From Methylosarcina fibrata AML-C10 (GTDB taxonomy: Bacteria; Pseudomonadota; Gammaproteobacteria; Methylococcales; Methylomonadaceae), in NCBI RefSeq assembly GCF_000372865.1, contig NZ_KB889965.1, positions 3,679,786-3,743,785 on the forward strand: a stretch of 64,000 nucleotides of DNA. Reading direction: 5' to 3'. Positions within the stretch are counted from its first letter, which is position 1; each line of letters starts with the position of its first letter. The notes below the pieces were generated by a model, which saw nothing but the letters and a program-made list of their open reading frames with translations, did no database searches and was not told the origin of the DNA. Below, piece after piece: positions 51,922-60,697 of this stretch. A program made the translations under genes and the position numbers.

Positions 51922-53329
51922 CCTCGGCAGTCAACAAAGGCAGGTTGATTTCGACGCAGGCGCCTCCGGAGTCGGAATTATAAATGGTGATATTGCCGCC
52001 CATGCGATTGATCGTGGAATAAGTCAGGAACAACCCGACGCCCAGGCCGTATTTCTTGCTGATCACCGGCTGCTTGCCGGCATATTCGACCAATTCGGGA
52101 GGGAAACCGGGGCCGAAATCGCGGATTTTAAGGGACAATTCGTTTAAATCCCACACCGCATGAAACTCGATGCCTTGGCCATTGGGGGGCGAGGCGTCCG
52201 CCGCATTGTTGAGAATATTGATGAGTGCATGGGTCAAGGTTCTTTCCGCAATAATTTCCGCCTCTTCCGCTACATCGGGATTGATGAACAAATTAAGTTT
52301 CACCGCAGGCTTGTGCGTGCGCCATTGATTGAGTACCTCATCCAGATATTCGCTTACCCGCATGATGCGTCCCGATTCGGCCCGCATTTCGCCAGCCGAA
52401 GCCGACATCACCGAAAGCGCCTGTTTGCACCGGTGCAGTTGTTGCTGGATGATATGCAGTTTGTCGTGCAAATCGGGAAAACGGTGGATTGGAAATTCCT
52501 GCTCCAGCTCGTGCGCGACAATGGCGATCGTACCCAACGGCGTACCCATGTCATGGGCGGCACTGGCCGCCAGAGTGCCCAGGGCGACTACCCGCTCGTC
52601 GCGCAAGGCGTTTTCGCGGGCCACCGCCAGATTGCGCTCCTGCACCCGCAAGGTTTTGGCCAGTTCCACCACAAAAAAAGCCACCAGACCGGCGCTGAAC
52701 ACGAATCCGCACCACATCCCGAACATGTGCAGGTTGAAATAATCGCTGTCCCTCATCGCATGGCTGTCCAGCAGCAATTTATAATGCGCCATGTCCGGGT
52801 GCAGCAATTCCGGATCGGGCAAATGAGGCTCGATGGAAGGCAGCGGAATATTGTAGGCGATCAGCAAGGTATACATCGATGTCGTCAACACCACCATATA
52901 CCAGACATAAAACTGGGGCAGCATGATCGCGGTGACGATCAGCGGCAACAAAAACACCCAGATGATCGGGTTGGAAGCCCCCCCGGTCAGATACATGAAA
53001 GCCGCGATGCCCAGAACGTCCATGGTGAGTTGCGAAAATATTTCCAGCTCGGAAACCGGGTCTTCGGTCTGCAGGCGCATGGAGGTATAAATGTTCACCG
53101 AGATGATCGCCACGACCACCAGCCAGAGCTGTTGTTCGGGCAAGCGGATATTGAGGCCGTAGATCGAGACGATGATCAGGATGGCTTCGCTCAATATGAG
53201 CAGATTTCGGAGAATAAAGAGCCATTTCAGGTTCTGCCTTGCGGAAATTTCCGAGCTGGGCGAAACGTTTCTAAGCATATTCAGGGGAACTGTCGGAGGT
53301 TCGGGAATAAGTAGGGGATTGGCGGCCAT
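51896..53329 (-). CDS. regB: RegB/PrrB-type membrane sensor kinase
   Basis: The 477-residue kinase has six membrane segments in the first 210 residues, including the quinone-sensing GGxxNPF motif, which reads GGASNPI. The H-box is SAAHDMGTPLG, and the redox-active cytoplasmic Cys is kept in HRCKQALSVMS. The ATP domain has NILNNAADA and DFGPGFPPE. The ATG at 53329 (MAANPLL) is chosen; a GTG eight codons upstream is possible. It precedes and overlaps regA. Confidence 0.92.
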   Translation of the reverse strand: MAANPLLIPEPPTVPLNMLRNVSPSSEISARQNLKWLFILRNLLILSEAILIIVSIYGLNIRLPEQQLWLVVVAIISVNIYTSMRLQTEDPVSELEIFSQLTMDVLGIAAFMYLTGGASNPIIWVFLLPLIVTAIMLPQFYVWYMVVLTTSMYTLLIAYNIPLPSIEPHLPDPELLHPDMAHYKLLLDSHAMRDSDYFNLHMFGMWCGFVFSAGLVAFFVVELAKTLRVQERNLAVARENALRDERVVALGTLAASAAHDMGTPLGTIAIVAHELEQEFPIHRFPDLHDKLHIIQQQLHRCKQALSVMSASAGEMRAESGRIMRVSEYLDEVLNQWRTHKPAVKLNLFINPDVAEEAEIIAERTLTHALINILNNAADASPPNGQGIEFHAVWDLNELSLKIRDFGPGFPPELVEYAGKQPVISKKYGLGVGLFLTYSTINRMGGNITIYNSDSGGACVEINLPLLTAEDDEDESGD

Positions 53330-53382
53330 GTTCGTTCTAATTATTATTGACACCGATTGGACTGCGACAATATGTCACATTT

Positions 53383-53507
53383 TTAATTGCTCTTTCTGTT
53401 GCTATTATTACACTAACTTTTAAGGCTCTTCATGAGCATCATAGCTGAAAGTTGCGTTATATTCTTCCTAATAGACTCGAGGTGGTTTTCCAAACCGCCT
53501 TTTTTTT
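53383..53507 (+). ncRNA. Candidate small RNA ending at an intrinsic terminator, divergent from regB
   Basis: The 53354-53526 gap has no gene, but on the plus strand GGTGGTTT (53481-53488) pairs with AAACCGCC (53492-53499), followed directly by eight T. No plus-strand gene precedes it. A TTGACA (53347-53352) with a weak -10 near 53371 and an inner hairpin GCTC/GAGC near 53425-53438 lie upstream. A transcript of about 125 nt is plausible; its exact 5' end is a guess. Confidence 0.4.
53481..53507 (+). terminator. Intrinsic terminator on the plus strand
   Basis: An 8-bp stem with one T-G pair, a 3-nt loop and eight T follow each other at 53481-53507. The orientation is plus, although both neighbouring genes (regB, msrA) are on the minus strand, which is why a non-coding transcript is suspected. 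Confidence 0.75.
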
Positions 53508-53526
53508 GCCCCGAGAAAAACGGGCT

Positions 53527-54159
53527 TCATTCATAGCAAACTCCCAGCCCGCCCAGGCCGCAGTACCCTCCCGGATTTTTGGCGAGATACTGCTGATGGT
53601 AATCTTCGGCATAGAAAAACTCTCTCAATGGCATGATTTCCGTCGTTACCGTTCCAAAACCCGACTGGCTCAGTTTCAGTTGATATTGTTGCCTGGACAC
53701 GACAGCCTCGTCGAATTGCTGAGGAGTCCGGGTATAAATAACCGAGCGGTACTGAGTGCCGACATCGTTGCCCTGCCTCATGCCCTGCGTCGGATTGTGT
53801 GATTCCCAGAACAACCGGAGCAATTCCCTGTAGGGTGTGAGTTCCGGATTATAAACGACGAGAACCACTTCACTGTGTCCGGTCAGGCCGGTACAGACCT
53901 GCTCGTACGTGGGATTGCAGGTAAAGCCGCCGCTGTAGCCCACGGCGGTGCTGTAGACGTCGGGAAGCTGCCAGAATTTCCGTTCCGCTCCCCAAAAGCA
54001 GCCCATGCCGAACACCGCCTGTTCCATTTCGTCAGGAAAAGGAGGAACGATCGGATGTCCGTTGACAAAATGCCGGTTGGTGACCCGCATGGGGATGTCG
54101 CTGCCGGGCAGCGCTTCGGAAGGATCGGGAAGAACCGTTTTTTTCGATGAAAAAATCAT
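53527..54159 (-). CDS. msrA: Peptide methionine-S-sulfoxide reductase MsrA
   Basis: MsrA reduces methionine-S-sulfoxide in proteins and free form. The 210-residue protein has the catalytic GCFWGAER, the substrate pocket Tyr/Glu residues, and C-terminal resolving cysteines ([14 protein letters not shown]) as in the long E. coli type. The N-terminal about 45 residues match the E. coli extension. There is no signal peptide, so it acts in the cytoplasm. It is divergent from hslO, with 181 bp between. Confidence 0.97.
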   Translation of the reverse strand: MIFSSKKTVLPDPSEALPGSDIPMRVTNRHFVNGHPIVPPFPDEMEQAVFGMGCFWGAERKFWQLPDVYSTAVGYSGGFTCNPTYEQVCTGLTGHSEVVLVVYNPELTPYRELLRLFWESHNPTQGMRQGNDVGTQYRSVIYTRTPQQFDEAVVSRQQYQLKLSQSGFGTVTTEIMPLREFFYAEDYHQQYLAKNPGGYCGLGGLGVCYE

Positions 54160-54340
54160 GAGTCATCGCCTCAAGAACCGTATCCGGTTAAGAGTACTAT
54201 GAATCTGGAATATAATAAAGCACAACTTTGACCGGCGCCTGCTTGCCGTCTTGTTTCTGCCGGCGAATCATTCTACCGCGTCCGGGCAAGAAGACAGCTC
54301 CCGAAATCATTAATCAGACAAGATTTTTACGGAAATAGTT

Positions 54341-55210
54341 ATGAAAGAACACGATTGTTTACGCCGATTTCTCTTTGAAGAATACGGGATTCGGGGCGAA
54401 TGGGTCAAATTGGTCGACAGTTGGCAGCAAGCCAAACGCCATCAAACCGCCGCACCGGTTGTGGAACAGCAATTAGGGCAGGCGCTCGCGGCTGTAGTCC
54501 TGCTGTCGGCCACGATCAAGTTCAACGGCTCGATCATCCTGCAGGCGCAGGGAAATGGCCATTTCCGGACGCTGGTGGCGCAGTCCACTCATGGCCGGAA
54601 AATCAGAGGATGGGTGAGAAGCATCGAACCGGTCCGGAGCGGCTCCCTGGAAGACATGTTCGGCCAGGGGCGTCTGGTCATTACCATCGAGCCGGACAAC
54701 AGCGAACCTTATCAAGGTATTGTGCCGCTTCGCGGCAACAACCTGGCCGCGGCCCTTCGCACCTATTTCGAACAATCCGAACAGCTCAGCACCCGGTTAT
54801 GGCTGGTGGCCGATGAGTCCGGCGCGGCCGGACTGTTGTTGCAGGAGCTGCCGGCTCAGCCGAGCGGCAAGCCCGACCGGGAGCGCCTGGAGTTATTGGC
54901 CGACACGCTGACCGAAAAGGAACTGCTCGAGCTGGACTGCGAGCCTTTATTGCACCGCCTGTTCCATCAAGAAAAAGTCCGCCTGTTCGATGCCGAACCG
55001 GTCGAATTCGGCTGCTCCTGTTCAAGAGAAAAACTGGAGGCTACGTTGCGGACGTTCAGCCGCGCCGAACTCGAAGAAATTCTTCGGGAAAAAGGAACAG
55101 TCGAAGCCGGCTGCCATTTTTGCAACGCGGTTTATCGTTTCGACCGAACCGATATCGACATCATCGTGCCACCGGAAGATCCGCTCTCCGCATCGGCAAC
55201 GCGGCATTAA
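54341..55210 (+). CDS. hslO: Redox-regulated chaperone Hsp33
   Basis: Hsp33 is a holdase activated by oxidation. The 289-residue protein ends in the zinc centre CSCSREK ... GCHFCN (CxC and CxxC), whose oxidation releases zinc and unfolds the linker. The N-terminal substrate-binding domain has GQALAAVVLLSATIKFNGSI. It sits next to msrA, another oxidative-damage gene, but divergently. Confidence 0.97.
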   Translation: MKEHDCLRRFLFEEYGIRGEWVKLVDSWQQAKRHQTAAPVVEQQLGQALAAVVLLSATIKFNGSIILQAQGNGHFRTLVAQSTHGRKIRGWVRSIEPVRSGSLEDMFGQGRLVITIEPDNSEPYQGIVPLRGNNLAAALRTYFEQSEQLSTRLWLVADESGAAGLLLQELPAQPSGKPDRERLELLADTLTEKELLELDCEPLLHRLFHQEKVRLFDAEPVEFGCSCSREKLEATLRTFSRAELEEILREKGTVEAGCHFCNAVYRFDRTDIDIIVPPEDPLSASATRH

Positions 55211-55361
55211 TCCCAGGCCGGAACGTCCGAATGATAAAGTCCGACGCCGGACTTTATCATCTTCAAAGACCCAATCGGCTGCTTGGGCAGAGCGAATTCA
55301 TTCACCTTCGGCGCCCGATTCGGACGACTGAATCCGCCTCTGCACGTGATGTGAAAGCGTA

Positions 55362-55754
55362 TTAATGCCCCGGAGCCAGTTCAAAAATGATTAATTCGGC
55401 CGGTTCTCCGCCTACATTTTCTACCGTCATCGATTGCCCGGACTCCCAGAAAACGTCGCCTTCGGAATAAATGTCCGTTTTCTCGCCCTCAACCACCTGC
55501 AGGGTGCCTTTCACCACGTAGCGAGGCCCCGGCCCTTCGTGAGTATGGCGGGGAGTCTTGAAGCCGGTCGGAAAGGAAACGCGTATTACTTTTCCGTTCA
55601 CCGAATTGCCGGACACTGTCACTTTGTTTTCCAGCAGCAGGGTTCGCTTCATGGACGGTTTCTCTCCTGCGAGAGCCTGATTGCAGAGGCTAAAGGACAG
55701 CAAGCCGATCGTGATCGTTAAACCTGCCAGTTTGAAGATGGATCTTGTTTTCAT
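55362..55754 (-). CDS. Exported cupin-domain protein
   Basis: The 130-residue protein has a signal peptide (IFKLAGLTITIGLLSFSLCNQALA) and a single cupin barrel: PRHTHEGPGPRYVVKGTLQV is motif 1 with two His and a Tyr/Glu area, and EGDVFWESGQSMTVENVGGEPAELIIFEL is motif 2. It is probably a periplasmic metal-binding protein with unknown substrate. The gene stands alone. Confidence 0.88.
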   Translation of the reverse strand: MKTRSIFKLAGLTITIGLLSFSLCNQALAGEKPSMKRTLLLENKVTVSGNSVNGKVIRVSFPTGFKTPRHTHEGPGPRYVVKGTLQVVEGEKTDIYSEGDVFWESGQSMTVENVGGEPAELIIFELAPGH

Positions 55755-56291
55755 GGTTAATCCTCGTTCCAGTGTTATTCTTTAAAAATGGCGTTAGCAC
55801 AGCCTGGTTTGATGGCTTGCTCTTCCCGGGGCAGCCGAACCGATTTCTCGCCAAAGGAATCTACTTGGACAGCGGGCTGCCGGAACTCCTCAAACCGGTC
55901 CTGATCGGCGAAAATCGGAAAATACCCTGCCGTCAACAGACGTCAAGCGTTCGAAAACACCCAATCTTCGGCTAGAGTCGCCCCGAAAATGACTTGCCCA
56001 AATAATTCCTTCGTTAGAATTATTAAGTTCTTGAATTGCCAAAAAATATGAATTTTCCTCCCGTAGAAATTTCCCGCCCGCTTTGACAATTGCCATCAAT
56101 AGACGAAGACAAATAATGCTAGAGAGGTATAATTATTCTATTTCTTTTGCCCATTTTAAGATAACCTATCTTCAAGCTTGGTTTACTTACTGCTTAATTA
56201 GATGCACCGATATGAATGACCCTTGCTCTCATCGCGATCATTTACATTCCGTTTTTGAAGCCGTTTCTTTAGCCGACCGCAATGATGAAAG
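55755..56291. other. Intergenic region upstream of the GacA-like gene
   Basis: 537 bp. The segment 55980-56240 is AT-rich and likely carries regulatory sequence for the response-regulator gene. Short frames, including one that overlaps the response-regulator start, have no ribosome site or family match. I see no GGA-rich RsmY/RsmZ-like RNA. Confidence 0.4.
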
Positions 56292-56936
56292 ATGATTAGT
56301 GTGCTGCTTGTAGATGATCACGAGCTTGTCCGTACCGGCATTGAGGCTTTGCTGAATTCGGCGGAAGACATCAAAGTCGTCGGAGTCGCCAAATCGGGGG
56401 AAGAAGCGACGCAGGCGGTAGTCAAACTGTCTCCGGACGTCGTCATGATGGATGTTAACATGCCGGGAATCGGAGGCGTGGAAGCCAGCCGCAGAATATT
56501 GCGATACAATCCCGACATAAAGATTATTGCTCTTTCCGTAAAAAACGACGGCCCCATTCCTCAGCAGTTGTTAAAACTGGGCGTAATGGGTTTTATTTCC
56601 AAAAGTTCGCCGGTCGACGAAATGATCCAGGGCATTCACCGGGTTATGGAAGGCAAACGCTATCTGTGCTCGGACGTCGCCGAAAATCTTGCTTTTCAGT
56701 CGCTTCCCGGAAATCAGGAATCTCCGTTTGCCAAGCTGTCTCATCGGGAAGCCGAAGTGGTGACCTTGATCCTGCAAGGAAAGACCATTCAGGAAATGGC
56801 AAAAATTCTGGTATTGAGCGATAAAACGGTGAATACCTATCGTTACCGTCTCTACGAGAAGCTGCACGTCAAAAACGACGTGGAACTGACCCGGCTGGCA
56901 GTCAAATTCGGCCATATCGACAATACATTGATTTAA
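56292..56936 (+). CDS. GacA/UvrY-type response regulator
   Basis: This 214-residue NarL/FixJ-type regulator has a receiver domain with DDHELVR, phospho-Asp in VVMMDVNMPG (about residue 54), and a LuxR HTH (LSHREAEVVTLILQGKTIQEMAKIL, SDKTVNTYRYRLYEKL). The SVLLVDDHELVRTGIEALL start and the HTH match GacA/UvrY, which work with BarA/GacS to drive Csr-controlling small RNAs. uvrC and pgsA, which usually follow uvrY, are absent; cmoB is next. No sensor gene is adjacent. Confidence 0.87.
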   Translation: MISVLLVDDHELVRTGIEALLNSAEDIKVVGVAKSGEEATQAVVKLSPDVVMMDVNMPGIGGVEASRRILRYNPDIKIIALSVKNDGPIPQQLLKLGVMGFISKSSPVDEMIQGIHRVMEGKRYLCSDVAENLAFQSLPGNQESPFAKLSHREAEVVTLILQGKTIQEMAKILVLSDKTVNTYRYRLYEKLHVKNDVELTRLAVKFGHIDNTLI

Positions 56937-57047
56937 GCATACTTTTCCCGATAATCCGTTCCGACAGATTCATTTTCCATTTGGGAAGCTGCCTTTTTTG
57001 TTTATTTTTTGCCGGATCCCTGCGATGAAAACCATCGCGCTGAAACG

Positions 57048-58019
57048 ATGAATTATCAACCCCTGTACGACGCCCTGTTCGAAGCCAAAGCCGGGGCCTG
57101 GGCAGCGATGCTGCCCGAACAGTTGGCCAAAGCTTTCGACCCGTCTACTCACGGCAACTTGAGCTATTGGCTAAATCAAATCGACAGCGTGCCCGCCTCG
57201 GCGGCCTCGCAAAACGCCCTGGATACCGATGCAGTCCGGATAGGCCGGCCGGAGGATTTGTCCGAAGCGGAAAAAGAACGGCTCAAAACCCGTTTAATGG
57301 CGCTGCATCCCTGGCGCAAAGGACCTTATAACCTGTTCGGCATTCACCTCGACTGCGAATGGCGTTCCGATTGGAAGTGGGACCGCCTGAAAAATCACAT
57401 TGCCCCGCTGAAACACAAGCTGGTTCTGGACGTCGGCTGCGGTAACGGCTATCACTGCTGGCGCATGCTCGGCGCCGGAGCGAAAACGGTGATCGGCATC
57501 GATCCTTTGCTGCTGAACGTCATGCAGTTTCAAATGATCAGACGATTGCACGGCGAAGCGCCCGTGTACGTGTTGCCGCTGGGCATCGAACAGTTGCCGA
57601 ACAACCTGAAAGCGTTCGACGCCGTATTTTCGATGGGCGTGCTTTACCATCGGCGCTCGCCCATCGATCACCTGCTCGAATTGAAGCAGTTGCTGAAGCC
57701 GGGCGGCCAACTGGTGCTGGAAACCTTGATTATCGACGGCGGCCCGGGCCGGGTGCTGGTTCCGGAAGACCGCTATGCCAACATGCGCAACGTCTGGTTC
57801 CTGCCCAGTTGCGACACCTTGATCGGTTGGCTGAAACGCTGCGGCTTCGTCAATAGCCGCGTGGTCGACATCACTCGAACCAGCACTCAGGAACAACGCA
57901 CGACCGAATGGATGACGTTTCATTCGCTGGCGTCTTTCCTCGATCCGGAAAATCCCGATCTGACTCGGGAAGGGCTGCCGGCGCCGACCCGGGCGATCGT
58001 ATTGGCCGACTGCGGCTGA
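57048..58019 (+). CDS. cmoB: tRNA U34 carboxymethyltransferase CmoB
   Basis: CmoB transfers the carboxymethyl group of carboxy-SAM to 5-hydroxyuridine at tRNA position 34, giving cmo5U. The 323-residue length equals that of E. coli CmoB. The SAM site is LVLDVGCGNGYHCWRMLGAGA, with the family's WRSDWKWDRL and VFSMGVLYHRRSPIDHL. The ATG at 57048 (MNYQPLYDALF) is chosen; an upstream frame adds 13 unconserved residues. cmoA is not adjacent. Confidence 0.96.
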   Translation: MNYQPLYDALFEAKAGAWAAMLPEQLAKAFDPSTHGNLSYWLNQIDSVPASAASQNALDTDAVRIGRPEDLSEAEKERLKTRLMALHPWRKGPYNLFGIHLDCEWRSDWKWDRLKNHIAPLKHKLVLDVGCGNGYHCWRMLGAGAKTVIGIDPLLLNVMQFQMIRRLHGEAPVYVLPLGIEQLPNNLKAFDAVFSMGVLYHRRSPIDHLLELKQLLKPGGQLVLETLIIDGGPGRVLVPEDRYANMRNVWFLPSCDTLIGWLKRCGFVNSRVVDITRTSTQEQRTTEWMTFHSLASFLDPENPDLTREGLPAPTRAIVLADCG

Positions 58020-58023
58020 TCCG

Positions 58024-58683
58024 TCAGTACTGCAACAAATTGACTATCCGGGCTTCCAGGTCCGGATCGGCGCCGAATGTGCATTCGACGAGCACACCCT
58101 GCTGATCCACCAGAATATGCGACGGGGTGCCTTTCAAATTGTACGATTCGAACGTTTCGGCGCGATACTCCAGGGATTGAAAATAACGCTGCACCTGCTC
58201 CCGAATCTGGCGCTGATAATCGGCGGGATGATGCTCGAAGTTGGGAATCTGTTCCCGGATGAAATCCATGATTTCCGCCTCGGTCACCGCTTGCTCGCGT
58301 TTTTTTAATTTATCCATCGCCAACGGAAAAGGAATCCGGTAAGACAGATGCCCTTCCTTTAATTTACCGTGCCGGTTCAGCATGTTTAATGTTTCGCCGA
58401 TAACCTCGCCTTTCTCGGCCAATCGGTGCAAATTGTCCAGCGTATTTTTGTCGAAATCTTCAAAGGCCGTGGCCACGCCCAATACCACCAGGCCCCGTTC
58501 TGCATATTTGCGGTACAGATCGATAGCCAACGGCAGAGAATATAAAAAACATCCGGGGCAGTTGACCTGAAAAACCTCAACCAGAACGACTTTGCCCGTC
58601 AATTGATCGAAATTGACCGGTCCGCCTTGAACCCATTCGGACACCGCCAATAAGGGAGCTTTTTTACCAAGTTGCGCTTTCAT
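58024..58683 (-). CDS. Thioredoxin-like redoxin with CPGC motif
   Basis: This 219-residue protein with a TlpA/redoxin-like fold has the motif VNCPGCFLYSLP near residue 40, the VVLGVATAFEDF strand, and a C-terminal GTPSHILVDQQGVLVECTFG with the cis-Pro. A helical insert of about 70 residues sits in the middle. There is no signal peptide. It is probably a thiol-disulfide or peroxide-related reductase in the cytoplasm; the partner is unknown. It is 32 bp downstream of trhO, likely co-transcribed. Confidence 0.85.
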   Translation of the reverse strand: MKAQLGKKAPLLAVSEWVQGGPVNFDQLTGKVVLVEVFQVNCPGCFLYSLPLAIDLYRKYAERGLVVLGVATAFEDFDKNTLDNLHRLAEKGEVIGETLNMLNRHGKLKEGHLSYRIPFPLAMDKLKKREQAVTEAEIMDFIREQIPNFEHHPADYQRQIREQVQRYFQSLEYRAETFESYNLKGTPSHILVDQQGVLVECTFGADPDLEARIVNLLQY

Positions 58684-58715
58684 TTGCTTGATGAATTATC
58701 CGGAAAAAATGATGT

Positions 58716-59708
58716 TTATGCTTTTTCGAGCTCTCTTTTTAGAGAAGAGGACCGGCGCTGCAATTTGGCTTTCCGTTTCAAGGCGAGCGCCTTCGCCGCA
58801 GCCGATCCCCTATGCGGTTCGCCCCGCTCCCTGGCCAAGCGGGTTTGTTTTTCCCGCTCCAGAAAACGGCGTTTCTGCTCTTCGCTAGTCCTGTCGTAAC
58901 AATGAGGGCAACTTACGCCCTGCCGGTATTTTTCATGGGCTTTATCCGCTTCGGTAATGGGCATGCGGCAGCCATTGCACAGATCGTAACGGCCTTTCTG
59001 CAATCGATGATTCACGGTCACCCGCTCGTCAAAGACGAAGCACTCGCCCTGCCATAACGTTTTCTGTTCAGGCACCTTTTCCAGGTAATTCAAAATGCCG
59101 CCTTTGAGATGATACACTTCCTCAAAACCCTGCTCTTTAAGAAATGCCGTGGATTTTTCACAGCGAATTCCGCCGGTGCAAAACATCGCCACTTTTTTAT
59201 GCCGGGAAGGGTCGAGATGTTCTTTCACATAGCGGGGAAATTCGCGAAAACTTTCGGTTTTCGGATTGACGGCGTTTTTGAAAGTGCCTACCTCAAACTC
59301 ATAGTCGTTGCGGGTATCGATCAGCAGCACTTCGGGGTTCTCGATCAACGCATTCCAGTCTTCCGGACTGACGTAGGTGCCGACGGCCCGAGTAGGATCC
59401 ACTCCTTCGATGCCCATCGTGACGATCTCTTTTTTCAGCTTGACTTTGGCTCGATTGAAAGGCACTGCATCGGTATAGGATTCTTTACAGTCGATATCGG
59501 CCAGGCTGGGCTCACTTCTGAGCCAGGACAGCAGAGCGTCGATGCCGGAGCGGGAACCGGCCACGGTGCCGTTGATGCCTTCATGAGCCAACAGCAGCGT
59601 CCCCCGGATTCCGTTTTCTTCCATGACCTGTAACAAAGGCTGGCGCAAAGCCTGAAAATTATTCAGCCTGACGAATTTGTACAGAGCACAAACGATAATC
59701 CGAGACAT
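58716..59708 (-). CDS. trhO: tRNA uridine(34) hydroxylase TrhO (YceA)
   Basis: TrhO makes 5-hydroxyuridine at tRNA position 34, the precursor on which CmoB acts. The 330-residue protein has the N-terminal acylphosphatase-like domain ([16 protein letters not shown]), a rhodanese domain with the catalytic loop [12 protein letters not shown], and C-terminal cysteine pairs (CNGCR, CPHC). The ATG at 59708 begins [12 protein letters not shown]; a longer frame is unlikely. With cmoB 700 bp away in convergent orientation, two enzymes of one tRNA modification pathway lie together. Confidence 0.94.
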   Translation of the reverse strand: MSRIIVCALYKFVRLNNFQALRQPLLQVMEENGIRGTLLLAHEGINGTVAGSRSGIDALLSWLRSEPSLADIDCKESYTDAVPFNRAKVKLKKEIVTMGIEGVDPTRAVGTYVSPEDWNALIENPEVLLIDTRNDYEFEVGTFKNAVNPKTESFREFPRYVKEHLDPSRHKKVAMFCTGGIRCEKSTAFLKEQGFEEVYHLKGGILNYLEKVPEQKTLWQGECFVFDERVTVNHRLQKGRYDLCNGCRMPITEADKAHEKYRQGVSCPHCYDRTSEEQKRRFLEREKQTRLARERGEPHRGSAAAKALALKRKAKLQRRSSSLKRELEKA

Positions 59709-59949
59709 GGCGTGTTCTTCAGTGGGGCCGAAATACAATCGGAACAAAATTAAGGATATTATACTCGGATGCCGGTAGACCGCTACTTAAACTAATAGTC
59801 AGTCGACAGGATTTGCATTGCGGCGGGAATTGCTGCGCCTTGTTCGGCGCCGTATTAAAAAAGACCTGCAAGGCCCGGTTCCGGATTTTCGTCGCAACAG
59901 GGCCGGCCACTGGACCGATTAAGCCGGTCCAAGCCGCAGAGCCTTACAA

Positions 59950-60414
59950 TTACAACTGGGATTGCAAATAATTAGGCAGGCCGATCGACTCGATGATTTC
60001 CAGTTGGGTTTCCAGCCAGTCGACGTGTTCTTCTTCACTTTTGAGAATGTGGTTGAAAATTTCTCTGGAAAAATAATCCTGCACGGTTTCGCAATGGGCT
60101 ATCGCTTTTTTGAGCAGAACTATCGCCGCCTGAACCAGCTTTAAATCGCATTCGAGCATTTCTTTGGGATGTTCGCCGATTCTCAACTTGTCGAGATTCT
60201 GCAGGTTGGGCAGTCCTTCGAGGAAGAGAATGCGTTCTATCAACGAATCGGCGTGCTTCATCTCGTCAATGGATTCGTGATAGACCCTGTCGTTGAGTTT
60301 GTGGAAGCCCCAATTCTTATACATGCGCGCATGTAAAAAATACTGGTTTATCGCGGTCAGTTCGTTGGTCAGTACCTTGTTCAGAAACTCAATGACTTTC
60401 TTATCGCCTTTCAT
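59950..60414 (-). CDS. bfr: Bacterioferritin, one ferroxidase ligand missing
   Basis: The 154-residue subunit of a 24-mer iron store contains the heme ligand Met52 (DEMKHAD), with Glu18, Glu51, His54, Glu127 and His130 of the di-iron centre in place. The residue aligned with E. coli Glu94 is Val (DLKLVQAA), so the ferroxidase site is incomplete. Species with two bacterioferritin subunits often divide heme binding and ferroxidase work between them, so a partner subunit may exist elsewhere. It follows bfd by 19 bp. Confidence 0.93.
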   Translation of the reverse strand: MKGDKKVIEFLNKVLTNELTAINQYFLHARMYKNWGFHKLNDRVYHESIDEMKHADSLIERILFLEGLPNLQNLDKLRIGEHPKEMLECDLKLVQAAIVLLKKAIAHCETVQDYFSREIFNHILKSEEEHVDWLETQLEIIESIGLPNYLQSQL

Positions 60415-60433
60415 AGCGGCCTCAAAAAGATGT

Positions 60434-60649
60434 CTAGCAAGCAGTAAGGATCGGGTGGAGGGATGACTGTTGCATTATAGACTGCTGTTGCCTCGCACCG
60501 TCAAGCAATTCCTTAACCTGTTTGTTGCATTTTCCGCATTCTCCGCCGACTCCCAGACAATGATGAAGCTGCCGGCGGGTTCTGACGCCGTTATCGATCG
60601 CTTTTCTGATCTGATGATCGGTTACCGCTTTGCAAACGCACACATACAT
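60434..60649 (-). CDS. bfd: Bacterioferritin-associated ferredoxin
   Basis: This 71-residue [2Fe-2S] protein delivers electrons to bacterioferritin for iron release. The cysteines are in [10 protein letters not shown] (CxC) and GECGKCNKQ (CxxC), the Bfd pattern. It is first of the bfd-bfr operon and lies behind a Fur box, so it should be induced by iron shortage. Confidence 0.93.
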   Translation of the reverse strand: MYVCVCKAVTDHQIRKAIDNGVRTRRQLHHCLGVGGECGKCNKQVKELLDGARQQQSIMQQSSLHPILTAC

Positions 60650-60678
60650 TCAATCGGTCTCCTGAAAAATAGTCATTA

Positions 60679-60697
60679 AAATGATAACAATTCTCAT
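60679..60697. promoter_or_regulatory. Fur box upstream of bfd-bfr
   Basis: AATGATAACAATTCTCATT matches the 19-bp Fur consensus GATAATGATAATCATTATC in its hexamer pattern (AATGAT, and ATTCTCATT as the reverse unit) and lies 30 bp before the bfd start codon. Iron repression of the operon is the expected effect. Confidence 0.7.

Noticed and set aside
56083-56295. 70-codon frame overlapping the GacA-like start
   Set aside because: No ribosome site, no family match, and a Cys/His/Asp mix typical of non-coding sequence.
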